48,700 nucleotides of DNA from Rubrivivax sp. (GCA_030653385.1 JAURZM010000052.1:1-48700), one strand, 5' to 3'. Counted from the first letter of the stretch, positions 15,335-24,166 are shown. A program made the numbers and translations. Notes: generated from the sequence alone by a model not told the origin.

Positions 15335-16527
15335 GAAAGGCTCTCTGTGTAGGAAACGATGCGGTGGGCGGCTTCCAGGCATTCGTCCACCGGCGCCACC
15401 AGGGCCATGCGGATGCGCCCTGCGCCGGGGTTGTGGCCCTGCACTTCACGGGCCAGCAGGCGGCCCGGCAGCACATTGACATTGTATTGAGCGAGCAGGC
15501 CACGGGCGTAGCTCACTTCGTCGCTGTCGCCTGGCACCGCCGCCCACAGGTAGAAGGCGGCGTCGGGCAGCTTCACGTCAAGCGCCTTGGACAACACCGG
15601 CATCACCTGCGCGAACTTGGTGCGGTAGAGCTCGCGGTTGGCCACGACGTGGTTTTCGTCGCCCCAGGCAGCGGCGCTGGCCCGTTGCACCATCGGGCTC
15701 ATGGCGCTGCCATGGTAGGTGCGGTACAGCAGGAAGGCCTTCAGCAGGTCGGCATCACCGGCCACGAAACCCGATCGCAGGCCGGGCACGTTGCTGCGTT
15801 TGCTCAGGCTGGTGAAGGCCACCAGGCGGCGGAAGTCGTCGCGGCCCAGGGCCTTGGCCGCTTGCAAGCTGCCCAGCGGTGCCTCTTCGCGGAAGTAGAT
15901 CTCCGAGTAACACTCGTCGCTGGCGATGACAAAACCGTGGCGGTCGCTCAGTTCGAAGAGCTGCTGCCATTCGGCCAGCGGCATCACCGCGCCGGTGGGG
16001 TTGCCTGGCGAACACACGTACAGCAGTTGTGTCTGCGCCCAGGTGGCTTCGTCCACGCTGTGCCAGTCGGCGGCGAAGTTGCGCGTCGGCAAGCTGGGCA
16101 CGAAGGCGGTCTGCGCGCCTGCCAGCAGCGCCGCACCTTCGTAGATCTGGTACATCGGGTTGGGGCAGACCACGGTGGCGCCGGGCCGCGTGGGGTCGAT
16201 CACGGTCTGCGCAAAGGCAAACAGCGCCTCGCGCGATCCGGTCACCGGCAGCACCTGGCGGTCGGCGTCCAGCGTCACGCCGTAGCGGCGCTGCAACCAG
16301 GCGCAGATGGCCTCGCGCAGCACGGGCTCGCCGGCGGTGGCGGGGTAGGACGAGAGGCCGGGGAAAGCCTTCACCAGCGCTTCTTCGATCAGCGCCGGCG
16401 TGGCATGTTTGGGTTCGCCGATGCCCAGGCTGATGGGCCGCAAGGCCGGATTGGGCGTGATGTCGCGTGTCAACTCGCGCCAGCGTTCGAAGGGGTAGGG
16501 GTGCAGTCGGGCCAACAGCGGGTTCAT
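15331..16527 (-). CDS. dapC: Succinyldiaminopimelate aminotransferase
   Basis: DapC is the PLP-dependent aminotransferase that converts N-succinyl-2-amino-6-ketopimelate to N-succinyl-LL-diaminopimelate. The 398-residue class I/II aminotransferase has SLGIGEPKHATP at its N-terminus, the substrate/cofactor segments CSPGNPTGAV and SDECYSEIYF, and the PLP-binding lysine in SLSKRSNVPGLRSGF. It is the first gene of the dapC-dapD-pilU-dapE-prmB-ABC-F unit and is directly followed by dapD, which strongly supports DapC over other aminotransferases. It is divergent from the AlkB-like gene (starts 52 bases apart). Normal length, cytoplasmic. Confidence 0.94.
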   Translation of the reverse strand: MNPLLARLHPYPFERWRELTRDITPNPALRPISLGIGEPKHATPALIEEALVKAFPGLSSYPATAGEPVLREAICAWLQRRYGVTLDADRQVLPVTGSREALFAFAQTVIDPTRPGATVVCPNPMYQIYEGAALLAGAQTAFVPSLPTRNFAADWHSVDEATWAQTQLLYVCSPGNPTGAVMPLAEWQQLFELSDRHGFVIASDECYSEIYFREEAPLGSLQAAKALGRDDFRRLVAFTSLSKRSNVPGLRSGFVAGDADLLKAFLLYRTYHGSAMSPMVQRASAAAWGDENHVVANRELYRTKFAQVMPVLSKALDVKLPDAAFYLWAAVPGDSDEVSYARGLLAQYNVNVLPGRLLAREVQGHNPGAGRIRMALVAPVDECLEAAHRIVSYTESLS

Positions 16528-16579
16528 GCTCGGGATTATCCCGGAGGCCCGGCCTGGACCCGCACCGCATCATGTCGTC

Positions 16580-17602
16580 ATGAACGGGGCACTGAAGTAC
16601 CGCTTTGCGCTGGCCTGGGCGCTGCCCCTGCTGGTGGCGGCCGCCGCCTGGCATTCGCCCATCACGGCCTGGGTCGTGATGCTGGCCTATCAACTGAGCC
16701 TGGCACTGCTGGAACGTGTGCCGGGCCTTCAGCACTCACCAGCGGCCACGCCGCAAACAGCCTGGCACCGCTGGTGCGTGCGCTTGCATGTGCCGTTGCA
16801 GGCCGGGCTTTTGGGCTGGTGCCTGTTCCTGGCTGCGACCCAGGACTTCAACGCCTTGGCGGTGATCGCCCTGGGCATCGGCGTGGGTGGTGTGACTGGC
16901 AGCCAGGGCATCACCTTTGCTCACGAACTGGGCCATTCCCGTGCGCGGCTTGACCGCGCGCTGGCATGGTTCCTGATGGCCAGCGTCTGTTATGCCCACT
17001 TCATGGTCGAACACTACCGGGGGCATCACCCCCGGGCCGCCACTTTCGAAGATCCGGCGTCGGCCCGCCGCGGTGAAAGCCTGTGGCGATTCCTGCCACG
17101 CACCCTGGGCGGTGGTCTGCTCAGCGCCTGGCGGCTTGAAGCCCTGCAGTTGCGCCAACTGCGACGCGGCTGGGCGCGCAGCCCGTTGCTCTGGGCCACC
17201 GTGTTGCAGTGCCTGTGGCTGGCCATCGTCATGGCCTGGCTGGGGCCGCTCGCGCTGCTCTTCTGGTGCGTGCAATCGGTTTACGCGGTGTTCCTGCTCG
17301 AAGCCATCAACTACATCGAACACTACGGCCTGCAAAGGCGCAGCCTCGCGGGCCGGCCCGAGGCCTTCGGCGTGATGCACGCCTGGAACGCCGACCATTT
17401 GCTGACCAACTGCACGGTCGCCAACCTCCAGCGCCACAGCGACCACCACCTGCATGCCTGGAAGCCCTATGCCGAACTCGAGGCTCTGCCCGGCCCGCAG
17501 TTGCCGACGGGTTACGCCGGTTGCCTGTTCCTGGCCAGCTTGCCGCCGCTGTGGTTTTTGGCCATGCACCGGCGGCTGGACCAGCTGCCGGGCGCGGCCT
17601 GA
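16580..17602 (+). CDS. AlkB-like alkane 1-monooxygenase / fatty-acid desaturase-type hydroxylase
   Basis: This 340-residue polytopic membrane protein has the histidine clusters of the membrane di-iron family: HELGH, HYRGHHP, NYIEHYGLQRR and LQRHSDHHLHAWKPY. The NYIEHYGL and LQRHSDHH motifs are the alkane-hydroxylase form rather than that of ordinary desaturases. Such enzymes hydroxylate terminal carbons of alkanes or related chains using rubredoxin electrons; no rubredoxin gene is nearby, so the substrate is uncertain. About six hydrophobic segments are visible. The ATG at 16580 is chosen because it precedes the first membrane helix; an in-frame ATG at 16526 would overlap the start of dapC. 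Its stop abuts the convergent lolD-like stop without a spacer. Confidence 0.88.
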   Translation: MNGALKYRFALAWALPLLVAAAAWHSPITAWVVMLAYQLSLALLERVPGLQHSPAATPQTAWHRWCVRLHVPLQAGLLGWCLFLAATQDFNALAVIALGIGVGGVTGSQGITFAHELGHSRARLDRALAWFLMASVCYAHFMVEHYRGHHPRAATFEDPASARRGESLWRFLPRTLGGGLLSAWRLEALQLRQLRRGWARSPLLWATVLQCLWLAIVMAWLGPLALLFWCVQSVYAVFLLEAINYIEHYGLQRRSLAGRPEAFGVMHAWNADHLLTNCTVANLQRHSDHHLHAWKPYAELEALPGPQLPTGYAGCLFLASLPPLWFLAMHRRLDQLPGAA

Positions 17603-18301
17603 TCAGACGGGGGCCTGGGCCGGGCTGCGGTGCTCGGTCAGCCGCCCGGCTTCCATGCGCAGCTGCCGTTCGCACCGTGCGGCAATCTCGCGGTCGTGTG
17701 TGACCATCACAAGGGTGGTGCCGGTTTCGCGGTTCATCTCGAACATCAGGTCCATCACGGTGGCGCCGGTGGCGAAGTCCAGGCTGCCCGTGGGTTCGTC
17801 GGCCAGCAGCAGAGCCGGCTGCATGACAAAAGCACGTGCCAGCGCCACCCGCTGTTGTTCGCCACCCGACAGCACCTTGGGGTAATGACGCAGGCGTTCG
17901 GACAGGCCCACGCGGCGCAGCATTTCGGTGGCCGCGGCGCGGGCGTCGTGGCGACCCTTCAATTCCAGCGGCAGCATCACGTTTTCCAGCGCCGTCAGGT
18001 TGGCCAGCAACTGGAAGCTCTGGAAGACAAAACCCACCTGGCGAGAACGCAGTTCCGCGCGGGCGTCTTCATCCAGCTTGAACAGGTCGGTGCCGGCCAG
18101 CACCACGGTGCCGGTGCTGGGGGTGTCCAGCCCGGCCAGGATGGACAGCAGCGTGCTCTTGCCCGAGCCCGATGCACCGACGATGGCCACGGACTCTTTG
18201 GGCCGCAGCTCAAAACTGATCTCGTGGAGTATGGTGAGGGTTCCGGTGGCATCGGCCACCTGCTTGGTGACACCCTTGACCGATATGAGAGGTTCCGACA
18301 T
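17603..18301 (-). CDS. ABC transporter ATP-binding protein (LolD/YbbA-like)
   Basis: This 232-residue ATPase subunit has Walker A GASGSGKST, Q-loop VFQSFQLLANLTALENV, signature LSGGEQQRVALARA, Walker B LLADEPTGSLD and switch VMVTHD. The sequence type is the LolD/MacB/YbbA group, which pairs with FtsX-like permeases for lipoprotein release or for efflux. No permease gene is adjacent, since the convergent neighbour is the AlkB-like gene, so the partner is unknown. It is divergent from a tesA-like esterase, the arrangement of ybbA and tesA in Escherichia coli, which favours YbbA. The start at 18301 lies inside the tesA-like 5' end. Confidence 0.88.
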   Translation of the reverse strand: MSEPLISVKGVTKQVADATGTLTILHEISFELRPKESVAIVGASGSGKSTLLSILAGLDTPSTGTVVLAGTDLFKLDEDARAELRSRQVGFVFQSFQLLANLTALENVMLPLELKGRHDARAAATEMLRRVGLSERLRHYPKVLSGGEQQRVALARAFVMQPALLLADEPTGSLDFATGATVMDLMFEMNRETGTTLVMVTHDREIAARCERQLRMEAGRLTEHRSPAQAPV

Positions 18302-18962
18302 CGACGATTCTTGTGCTGCGCGGCGCGCATTTGTGCTGCACTGTAGCGTGCTGGTCGCCGCCGCCGCGCTGGGTTTGCCGACAGCCGCACGGGCCCAGGG
18401 GGCTGCGCGCAAGCTGCTGGTCGTGGGCGACAGCCTGTCGGCCGAGTACGGCCTGGCACGTGGCCAGGGCTGGGTGGCGCTGCTGGAAAAGCGCCTGGCG
18501 CAAGAAAAGCTGCCCTGGCAGGTCATCAACGCCAGCATCAGTGGCGACACCACCTCGGGCGGGCGTTCACGCCTGCCCGCGCTGCTGAAGCTGCACCAGC
18601 CGCAGCTGGTGATCATCGAACTCGGCGGCAACGACGCCTTGCGTGGCCTGCCGCTGAAGCTGACGCAGGACAACCTGAACGAGATGGCCCGTGCCAGCAA
18701 GGCCGCAGGTGCCCAGGTGCTGATAACCGGCATGGCCGTGCCGCCCAACTACGGGCGGGCCTACGGCGAGAGTTTCCTGGCCCTGTTCGGCACCGTGGCG
18801 CAGGCGCAGAAAGCTGCGCTGGTGCCTTTCCTGCTGGCTGGTGTGGCCGACGGGCCCGACGCCGACAACATGTTCCAGCCTGACCGTATCCACCCCAAGG
18901 CCGAGGCGCACCCGCGCATGCTGGCCAATGTGTGGCCGGTGTTGCGGCCCTTGCTGAGGTAG
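18285..18962 (+). CDS. tesA: SGNH-hydrolase arylesterase / TesA-like lysophospholipase
   Basis: This 225-residue periplasmic protein has a hydrophobic signal segment (VLVAAAALGLPTAARA) followed by the SGNH blocks: block I GDSLSAEYGL with the nucleophile serine, block III ELGGNDALRG, and block V DRIHPKAEAH with the catalytic Asp and His. This matches TesA (thioesterase I / protease I / lysophospholipase L1). Start choice is uncertain: ATG 18285 gives a long n-region and overlaps the divergent ATPase gene by 17 bases; GTG 18333 would give a tighter signal peptide and no overlap. The pairing with the ABC ATPase is conserved in other proteobacteria. A strong hairpin follows the stop. Confidence 0.88.
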   Translation: MRGSDIDDSCAARRAFVLHCSVLVAAAALGLPTAARAQGAARKLLVVGDSLSAEYGLARGQGWVALLEKRLAQEKLPWQVINASISGDTTSGGRSRLPALLKLHQPQLVIIELGGNDALRGLPLKLTQDNLNEMARASKAAGAQVLITGMAVPPNYGRAYGESFLALFGTVAQAQKAALVPFLLAGVADGPDADNMFQPDRIHPKAEAHPRMLANVWPVLRPLLR

Positions 18963-18978
18963 CCCAGCGAGCCACTGC

Positions 18979-19020
18979 CGCGAAGCCGGCCAGCGCCCCA
19001 GGGGCTGCGCCGGCTTCGCG
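18979..19020. terminator. Strong hairpin between convergent tesA-like and DUF6600 genes
   Basis: Perfect 12-base arms CGCGAAGCCGGC (18979-18990) and GCCGGCTTCGCG (19009-19020) have an inner loop that can pair further (CAGC/GCTG). It lies 16 bases after the tesA-like stop and just before the DUF6600 stop at 19025. It probably serves both genes. It lacks a T tract. Confidence 0.6.
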
Positions 19021-19024
19021 TGGC

Positions 19025-20911
19025 TTACTGCATCTGCTGACGGTCGCGCTGCGGCCCGCGAGGTTCGGGCCCGCGCTTGCGGTCGTCATCGGCATCGCGC
19101 TCGGGGCGCGGCTGGGGTGCGGCACGGGGCGGCGGTGCCGCCGGCGCCACCGTGACGGGGGCCGGGCGCGAGGGCGCCACGGTGACTGGCTCTGCCGGTG
19201 CGACAGGGCCGCGCATCGGTGGCGCTGCGGCAGGCGCAGGTGCTGCCGGCGCGGCGGCAGGGGCCTGGGGCCCGCGCTGAGGTGCAGGCATCGGACGCAC
19301 CTGCGGCTCACGCGGAGGCTGCACTTGCAAAGGGGCTTGCGGCTGCACTTGCGGCGGCACCTGCATTTGCGGCTGGGGCCCCGGTCGATCGGGCTGCCCG
19401 CGGTCCGGGCGTTCCGGGCGCCCGTTGCGGTCATCCCGGTCGCGGCGATCACCGCGATCACCGCGATCACCGCGATCCTGGCGATCGTCTCCTCGCTCAC
19501 GCCGGTCCGGCGTCGGCATCGGGCCACGCTCGGGCCGCGCGCCACCCGGCTCGGGCACCACACGCCCTGGCGGCTCACCCCCCACCCGCGCCGGTGTGTC
19601 GCGCACCGGCGGCTGCACCACCAGCAGGCCGGACTGCGGACCCGTGCGCGGCCCGCGGAAGTCGTCCACCACGGCACGGCCCACCGGCTGGCGCCGCACC
19701 AGCACGTCGCGATGCACCACCGTCACGCCACCCGGCACACCCTGGTTGTCGTACATCACCGGCCCGGTGGGCACCTGCGGGCGCGGGCGGTGGCCCGGGC
19801 GGCGCGGGTTGACCCGTTCCACGTAGATGGGCGAGTGGCGGAAGTGCGGCACGTAATGTTCACGCGGCGACAGCGGCACCCAGCCCACGCTGGGGCCACC
19901 GATGTTGATGGAAACGCCAAAGCCAGGCCCACCCACCCAGGCCACCAGGGCGGGTGCGTACACCGGGCGGGCCACGTAGTCACCCGGCACCCAGCCCCAG
20001 CGGCCGCGCCAGCTGACCCAGCGACCGTAGTGGAAGGGTGCAAAGCCCCAGCGCGAGTCGTCCACCCAGGTCCAGCCCCAAGGGCGCACCCAGGTCCAGC
20101 GGCCGTAGCGGTAAGGTGCCCAGTCGGCGCGCACCTCCATCGGATACCAGACCGGGCCGTACTCGGGGTGGCTGTCCCAACGACCGTGGCGGTCGAGGTC
20201 TTCGACGCCGGTCATCTCGGGCGAGACATGGCGCGTGGCCGCGCTGCGTTCGTCGCGCTGGTCTGCGCTGGACACCCACAGCGAAAAGTCGTCGTTGGTG
20301 GCCTGCACCCAGGCAAAACGCAGGCTCCGGCCCTGGCGCACGTTGCGCCACAGTTCGGCGCGCTGGCCGGTTTCGATGACAAAACCCTCAGGGTCGGCCA
20401 CACGCAAGCTGCCGCGCCAGGCGCCGGCCTGGGTGTTGTCGTCCTGGCGGTCGATGCGGTAATGGCCGGCGCGTTCGGGCAGCAGCCGCACTTCCTGCGT
20501 CACGATGTTGATTTCGTCGGCCACCTCGCGTGAACGCACCCGCAGCGCCAGGCTGCCGGTGTGCAGTTGGAAGCTCATGCGTTCGTCGTCCAGGCGCAGC
20601 ACTTCCAGTTCGGTGGCGCCCGACAGGCGCAGCACGGTGGAGCCCACGCGCAGCTCGGCGCGGCCCTGTGGCCCGGTCGACAGGCGGTCGCCCGCGGTCA
20701 GCGGCCGGTTGCGTTCGGCCTCGGCCCAGATGCCCTGTTCGTCGTCGAACCAGGACACCGGCCCTTGCAGGTCGGCCAGCCGGCCGACACGACCCGGCGG
20801 GTCTTCCTGGGCCCAGGCGGCCGGCGCCAGCAGCGAGAGCAGCGGCGCGAAAAGCCACACCACGCGCCTGATCCAGGCGCGCACCGACACAGCCGAGATG
20901 GACTTGTTCAT
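19025..20911 (-). CDS. Exported FecR-domain / DUF6600 protein with proline-arginine-rich tail
   Basis: This 628-residue protein starts with a signal peptide (LFAPLLSLLAPAAWA). A FecR-like domain covers residues 40-200 (GPVSWFDDEQGIW, GRAELRVGSTVLRL). A tryptophan/tyrosine-rich DUF6600 core covers about 240-370 (YGPVWYPMEVRADWAPYRYG, GRWTWVRPWGWTWVDDSRWG). The last 200 residues are low complexity, first Asp/Arg/Gly repeats (RGDRGDRGDRRDRDDR) and then Pro/Gln/Ala. Such proteins are periplasmic or surface-located and of unknown function. The tail has a 9-base DNA repeat near 19440-19490 that may vary in copy number. It follows def by 78 bases on the same strand. Composition is like its neighbours. 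Confidence 0.8.
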   Translation of the reverse strand: MNKSISAVSVRAWIRRVVWLFAPLLSLLAPAAWAQEDPPGRVGRLADLQGPVSWFDDEQGIWAEAERNRPLTAGDRLSTGPQGRAELRVGSTVLRLSGATELEVLRLDDERMSFQLHTGSLALRVRSREVADEINIVTQEVRLLPERAGHYRIDRQDDNTQAGAWRGSLRVADPEGFVIETGQRAELWRNVRQGRSLRFAWVQATNDDFSLWVSSADQRDERSAATRHVSPEMTGVEDLDRHGRWDSHPEYGPVWYPMEVRADWAPYRYGRWTWVRPWGWTWVDDSRWGFAPFHYGRWVSWRGRWGWVPGDYVARPVYAPALVAWVGGPGFGVSINIGGPSVGWVPLSPREHYVPHFRHSPIYVERVNPRRPGHRPRPQVPTGPVMYDNQGVPGGVTVVHRDVLVRRQPVGRAVVDDFRGPRTGPQSGLLVVQPPVRDTPARVGGEPPGRVVPEPGGARPERGPMPTPDRRERGDDRQDRGDRGDRGDRRDRDDRNGRPERPDRGQPDRPGPQPQMQVPPQVQPQAPLQVQPPREPQVRPMPAPQRGPQAPAAAPAAPAPAAAPPMRGPVAPAEPVTVAPSRPAPVTVAPAAPPPRAAPQPRPERDADDDRKRGPEPRGPQRDRQQMQ

Positions 20912-20989
20912 GAGCGTTCAACGCCCCCGGCGCGGGTGGGGCTGACCCGCGCCATGTAAAGGCTTGTGTCGTTGCCGCCCACGGGCCGG

Positions 20990-21526
20990 CTAGTCGTCGT
21001 CGGCATCCACCAGGTCCGGAAACAGCACGCTGGTGTAACCCAGCTGGGTCAGGTCGCTCATGCGGGTGGGGTACAGGCGGCCGATGAGGTGGTCACATTC
21101 GTGCTGCACCACCACGGCGTGAAAGCCGTCGACCTCGCGTTCGATGGGCTGACCCAGCGGGTCGACACCGCTGTAGCGGATGTGCGCATGGCGCGGCACC
21201 TTGCCCCGCAGCCCCGGCACCGACAGGCAACCTTCCCAGCCTTCGACCATCTTGTCGGACAGTGGCGTGAGCACCGGGTTCAGCAGCACGGTACTGGGCA
21301 CCGGCGGCCGGTCGGGGTAGCGTGCGTTTTGCGTGAAGCCGAAGATCACCAGCTGCAGGTCGACACCGATCTGCGGCGCCGCCAGGCCGGCACCCCGCGC
21401 GGCTTCCATGGTGTCGAACATGTCGGCGATCAGCGCATGCAGTTCGGGAGTGTCGAAGTGCTGCACCGGCTGCGCCACACGCAGCAGGCGTGGGTCGCCC
21501 ATCTTCAGGATTTCGCGCACGGTCAT
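20990..21526 (-). CDS. def: Peptide deformylase
   Basis: Def removes the N-formyl group from new proteins. The 178-residue metalloenzyme shows all three motifs: GLAAPQIG (motif 1), EGCLSVPG with the metal-binding cysteine (motif 2), and QHECDHLIG with two metal-binding histidines (motif 3). The ATG at 21526 starts MTVREILKMGDPRLL, the family start; the longer frame upstream overlaps the preceding gene and is not used. It follows the NadR-like ATPase gene by 38 bases in the ligA-led unit. No fmt gene is adjacent, unlike in many genomes, so this may be one of two deformylases (inference). Confidence 0.96.
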   Translation of the reverse strand: MTVREILKMGDPRLLRVAQPVQHFDTPELHALIADMFDTMEAARGAGLAAPQIGVDLQLVIFGFTQNARYPDRPPVPSTVLLNPVLTPLSDKMVEGWEGCLSVPGLRGKVPRHAHIRYSGVDPLGQPIEREVDGFHAVVVQHECDHLIGRLYPTRMSDLTQLGYTSVLFPDLVDADDD

Positions 21527-21564
21527 CGGTGTTCTGCTTTCTCTTCGGGAAACGGGACTGCCGG

Positions 21565-22134
21565 TCAGGCAGGGGTGTCGGCACAAAAGTTCCGTCCGCT
21601 GTGGCGGGGCAACTGGGCCAGCACCTGCGCCAGCCGGGTCTGCACGTCGCCGCGCACCTGCAGCGGTGCCACGCCGTGTTCGGACAGTCGCGCCAGGGTC
21701 CAGGCGTGCTGCTGCGCGCGGTAGGCATCGTCGCGTCGGCAGCCGTCCTGCACGAAGTCGAAGTCGGGCAGGCACAGCACCGTCAGGTCGTACCGGCGTT
21801 GCGCCAGGGCGTGCAGTTCAGCGGGCGCCTGCCCGTGGTCATGCAAACAGTACTGCAGCGTGGTCAGCGGGGTGGTGTCGCAGACGAGCCAACCCTTCGC
21901 TCGTGTCGCGTGATCGTTTTCCCAGGCCATCTGCGTGCGGGCCACGTGCAGCAGCTCGTCCACCGCCAAGGTCTGGCGCCTTTCTTCCCACAGCTGCCGG
22001 CCGTACTCGGGCACCCAGACGGTGCCCAGGTGACCGGCCAGGGCGCGGGCCAGCGTGGTCTTGCCGCTGGATTCGCCGCCCAGCAGGGCGATGCGGCGAA
22101 CCACCGCCAGCTGCACCTCAGGCCCCGGCGGCAT
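21565..22134 (-). CDS. NadR/Ttd14-like P-loop ATPase (AAA_28 type)
   Basis: This 189-residue protein begins MPPGPEVQLAVVRRIALLGG with P-loop GGESSGKTTLA, the exact form seen in the nicotinamide-riboside-kinase domain of NadR and in AAA_28 ATPases. WVPEYGRQLWEER, DTTPLTTLQYC and LPDFDFVQDG are further family-like segments. There is no adenylyltransferase domain, so it is a stand-alone kinase-type unit. The start at 22134 overlaps the 3' end of ligA by 17 bases. Because ligA consumes NAD, linkage to an NAD-salvage-like kinase is suggestive, but the substrate is not shown. It is followed by def. Confidence 0.8.
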   Translation of the reverse strand: MPPGPEVQLAVVRRIALLGGESSGKTTLARALAGHLGTVWVPEYGRQLWEERRQTLAVDELLHVARTQMAWENDHATRAKGWLVCDTTPLTTLQYCLHDHGQAPAELHALAQRRYDLTVLCLPDFDFVQDGCRRDDAYRAQQHAWTLARLSEHGVAPLQVRGDVQTRLAQVLAQLPRHSGRNFCADTPA

Positions 22135-24166
22135 GCAACAAGGCCCGCAGGCCGTCTTCGTCCAGCAGCGTGATGCCCAGCTCGCGTGCCTTGTCCAGCT
22201 TGCTGCCGGCCTCGGCGCCGGCCAGCACGTAGTGGGTCTTCTTGCTGACCGAACCCGACACCTTGCCACCGGCCGCTTCGATCAGGTCCTTGGCTTCGTC
22301 GCGGCTCAAGGTGGGCAGCGTGCCGGTCAGCACGAAGGTCTGGCCTGCCAGCGGCTGCGGTGCCGTGTCGGCCTTGCCGTCGCTTTCGGCCCAGCTGATG
22401 CCGGCCGCACGCAGTTGATCGACCACCTCGCGGTTGTGCGGCTGCTGGAAGAAGGTGTGCACGCTCTGCGCCACCACCGGGCCCACGTCATCGACCTGCA
22501 GCAGCTGTTCGACGCTGGCCGCCAGCAAGCGGTCGATGCCGCCGAAGTGGCGCGCCAGGTCCTTGGCCGTGGTTTCGCCCACATGGCGGATGCCCAGCGC
22601 GTACAGAAAACGCGCCAACGTCGTCTGCTTGCTCTTGGCCAGGCCGGCCACCAGGTTCGCAGCGCTTTTGTCGGCCATGCGGTCCAGGCCACTGAGCTTG
22701 GCCACGTCCAGTGTGTACAGCTCGGGCAGGCTGCGGATCAAGCCGCCGTCCACCAACTGGTCCACCAGCTTGTCGCCCAGGCCTTCGACGTCCATCGCCC
22801 GCCGGCCGGCGAAGTGCAGCAGCGCCTGCTTGCGCTGCGCGGCGCAGAACAGGCCGCCGGTGCAGCGGTGGTCGATGCCGCCTTGTTCGCGCAGCACCGC
22901 GCTGCCGCACACGGGGCACTGGCGCGGCATGCGGAAGTTGGGCACATAGGCCGTGCGCGGGCCGGGCACACGGCCCACCACCTCGGGAATCACGTCGCCG
23001 GCCCGCCGCACGATCACCGTGTCGCCCACGCGCACGCCCTTGCGTCGCAGTTCGAACACGTTGTGCAGCGTCGCGTTGCTCACCGTGGTGCCACCCACGA
23101 ACACCGGTGCCAGCTTGGCCACCGGCGTCAGCTTGCCGGTGCGGCCGACCGGGATGTCGATGCCGTTCAGGCGCGTCATCTGCTCTTGCGCCGGGTATTT
23201 GTGCGCCACCGCCCAGCGCGGTTCGCGGGTCACGAAGCCCAGGCGCTTCTGCAGCTCGACGCGGTTGACCTTGTAGACGACGCCGTCGATGTCGAAAGGC
23301 AGCGCATCGCGTTTGTCGCCCATCGCGCGGTGGAAGTCCACCAGGCCAGCAGCCCCCAGCGCAACGGCGCGGTCGGCGCACACCGGCAAGCCGAAGGACT
23401 GCAGCGCGTCCAGCGTCTTGCTGTGCGTGGCGGGCCGTTCCCAGCCGGCCACGGCGCCCAGGCCGTAGGCGTAAAAGCTGAGCGGCCTTCGCGCGGCCAT
23501 CGCCGGGTCCAGCTGCCGCACCGCGCCAGCCGCGGCGTTGCGCGGGTTGACGAAGGTCTTGTCGCCCTTTTCGCGCTGCCTGTCGTTCATGCGCTCGAAG
23601 GCATCGCGGCGCATGTAGACCTCGCCACGCACTTCGAGCAGCGGCGGCGCATCGCCGCTCAGGCGCAGCGGAATCTGGCCGATGGTGCGGATGTTCTGCG
23701 TCACATCTTCGCCGGTTTCGCCGTCGCCGCGGGTGGCGGCCTGCACCAGCACCCCCGCTTCGTAACGCAGGTTGATGGCCAAGCCGTCGAACTTCAGTTC
23801 GGCGTTGTATTCAAGCGGCGGCGCATCGGCGCCCAGTTCCAGTTCGCGCCGCACACGCTCGTCGAAGGCGGTGGCGCCGGCGGCCGTGGTGTCGGTTTCG
23901 GTGCGGATGCTCAACATCGGCACCGCGTGCCGCACCGGCAAGAAGCCGGCCAGCACCTGGCCGATGACACGCTGCGTGGGCGAGTCGGGTGTGCGCAGTT
24001 CCGGGTGCTCGGCTTCGATGGCCTGCAGCTCCTGGAACAGGCGGTCGTATTCCGCGTCGGGCAGCTCGGGCGCGTCCAGCACGTAGTAGCGGTGGGCGTG
24101 GTGGTGCAGCAGCTGGCGCAGGTGTTCTGCGCGCGTGGTTTCAGGGTCTTGCTTGGCTTGCGACAT
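22118..24166 (-). CDS. ligA: NAD-dependent DNA ligase
   Basis: LigA seals nicks in replication and repair with NAD as cofactor. The 682-residue protein has the expected layout: domain Ia (HAHRYYVLDAPELPDAEYDRL), the adenylation domain with Lys125 in AELKFDG, the OB fold (VGRTGKLTPVAKL), a zinc finger (CPVCGS...CTGGLFCAAQ), helix-hairpin-helix repeats (GIRHVGETTAKDLARHFGG) and a C-terminal BRCT domain (FVLTGTLPTLSRDEAKDLIE). The ATG at 24166 starts MSQAKQDPETTRAEHLRQLL. It is divergent from glutathione reductase with 33 bases between starts and leads the ligA-ATPase-def unit. Confidence 0.98.
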   Translation of the reverse strand: MSQAKQDPETTRAEHLRQLLHHHAHRYYVLDAPELPDAEYDRLFQELQAIEAEHPELRTPDSPTQRVIGQVLAGFLPVRHAVPMLSIRTETDTTAAGATAFDERVRRELELGADAPPLEYNAELKFDGLAINLRYEAGVLVQAATRGDGETGEDVTQNIRTIGQIPLRLSGDAPPLLEVRGEVYMRRDAFERMNDRQREKGDKTFVNPRNAAAGAVRQLDPAMAARRPLSFYAYGLGAVAGWERPATHSKTLDALQSFGLPVCADRAVALGAAGLVDFHRAMGDKRDALPFDIDGVVYKVNRVELQKRLGFVTREPRWAVAHKYPAQEQMTRLNGIDIPVGRTGKLTPVAKLAPVFVGGTTVSNATLHNVFELRRKGVRVGDTVIVRRAGDVIPEVVGRVPGPRTAYVPNFRMPRQCPVCGSAVLREQGGIDHRCTGGLFCAAQRKQALLHFAGRRAMDVEGLGDKLVDQLVDGGLIRSLPELYTLDVAKLSGLDRMADKSAANLVAGLAKSKQTTLARFLYALGIRHVGETTAKDLARHFGGIDRLLAASVEQLLQVDDVGPVVAQSVHTFFQQPHNREVVDQLRAAGISWAESDGKADTAPQPLAGQTFVLTGTLPTLSRDEAKDLIEAAGGKVSGSVSKKTHYVLAGAEAGSKLDKARELGITLLDEDGLRALLHAAGA

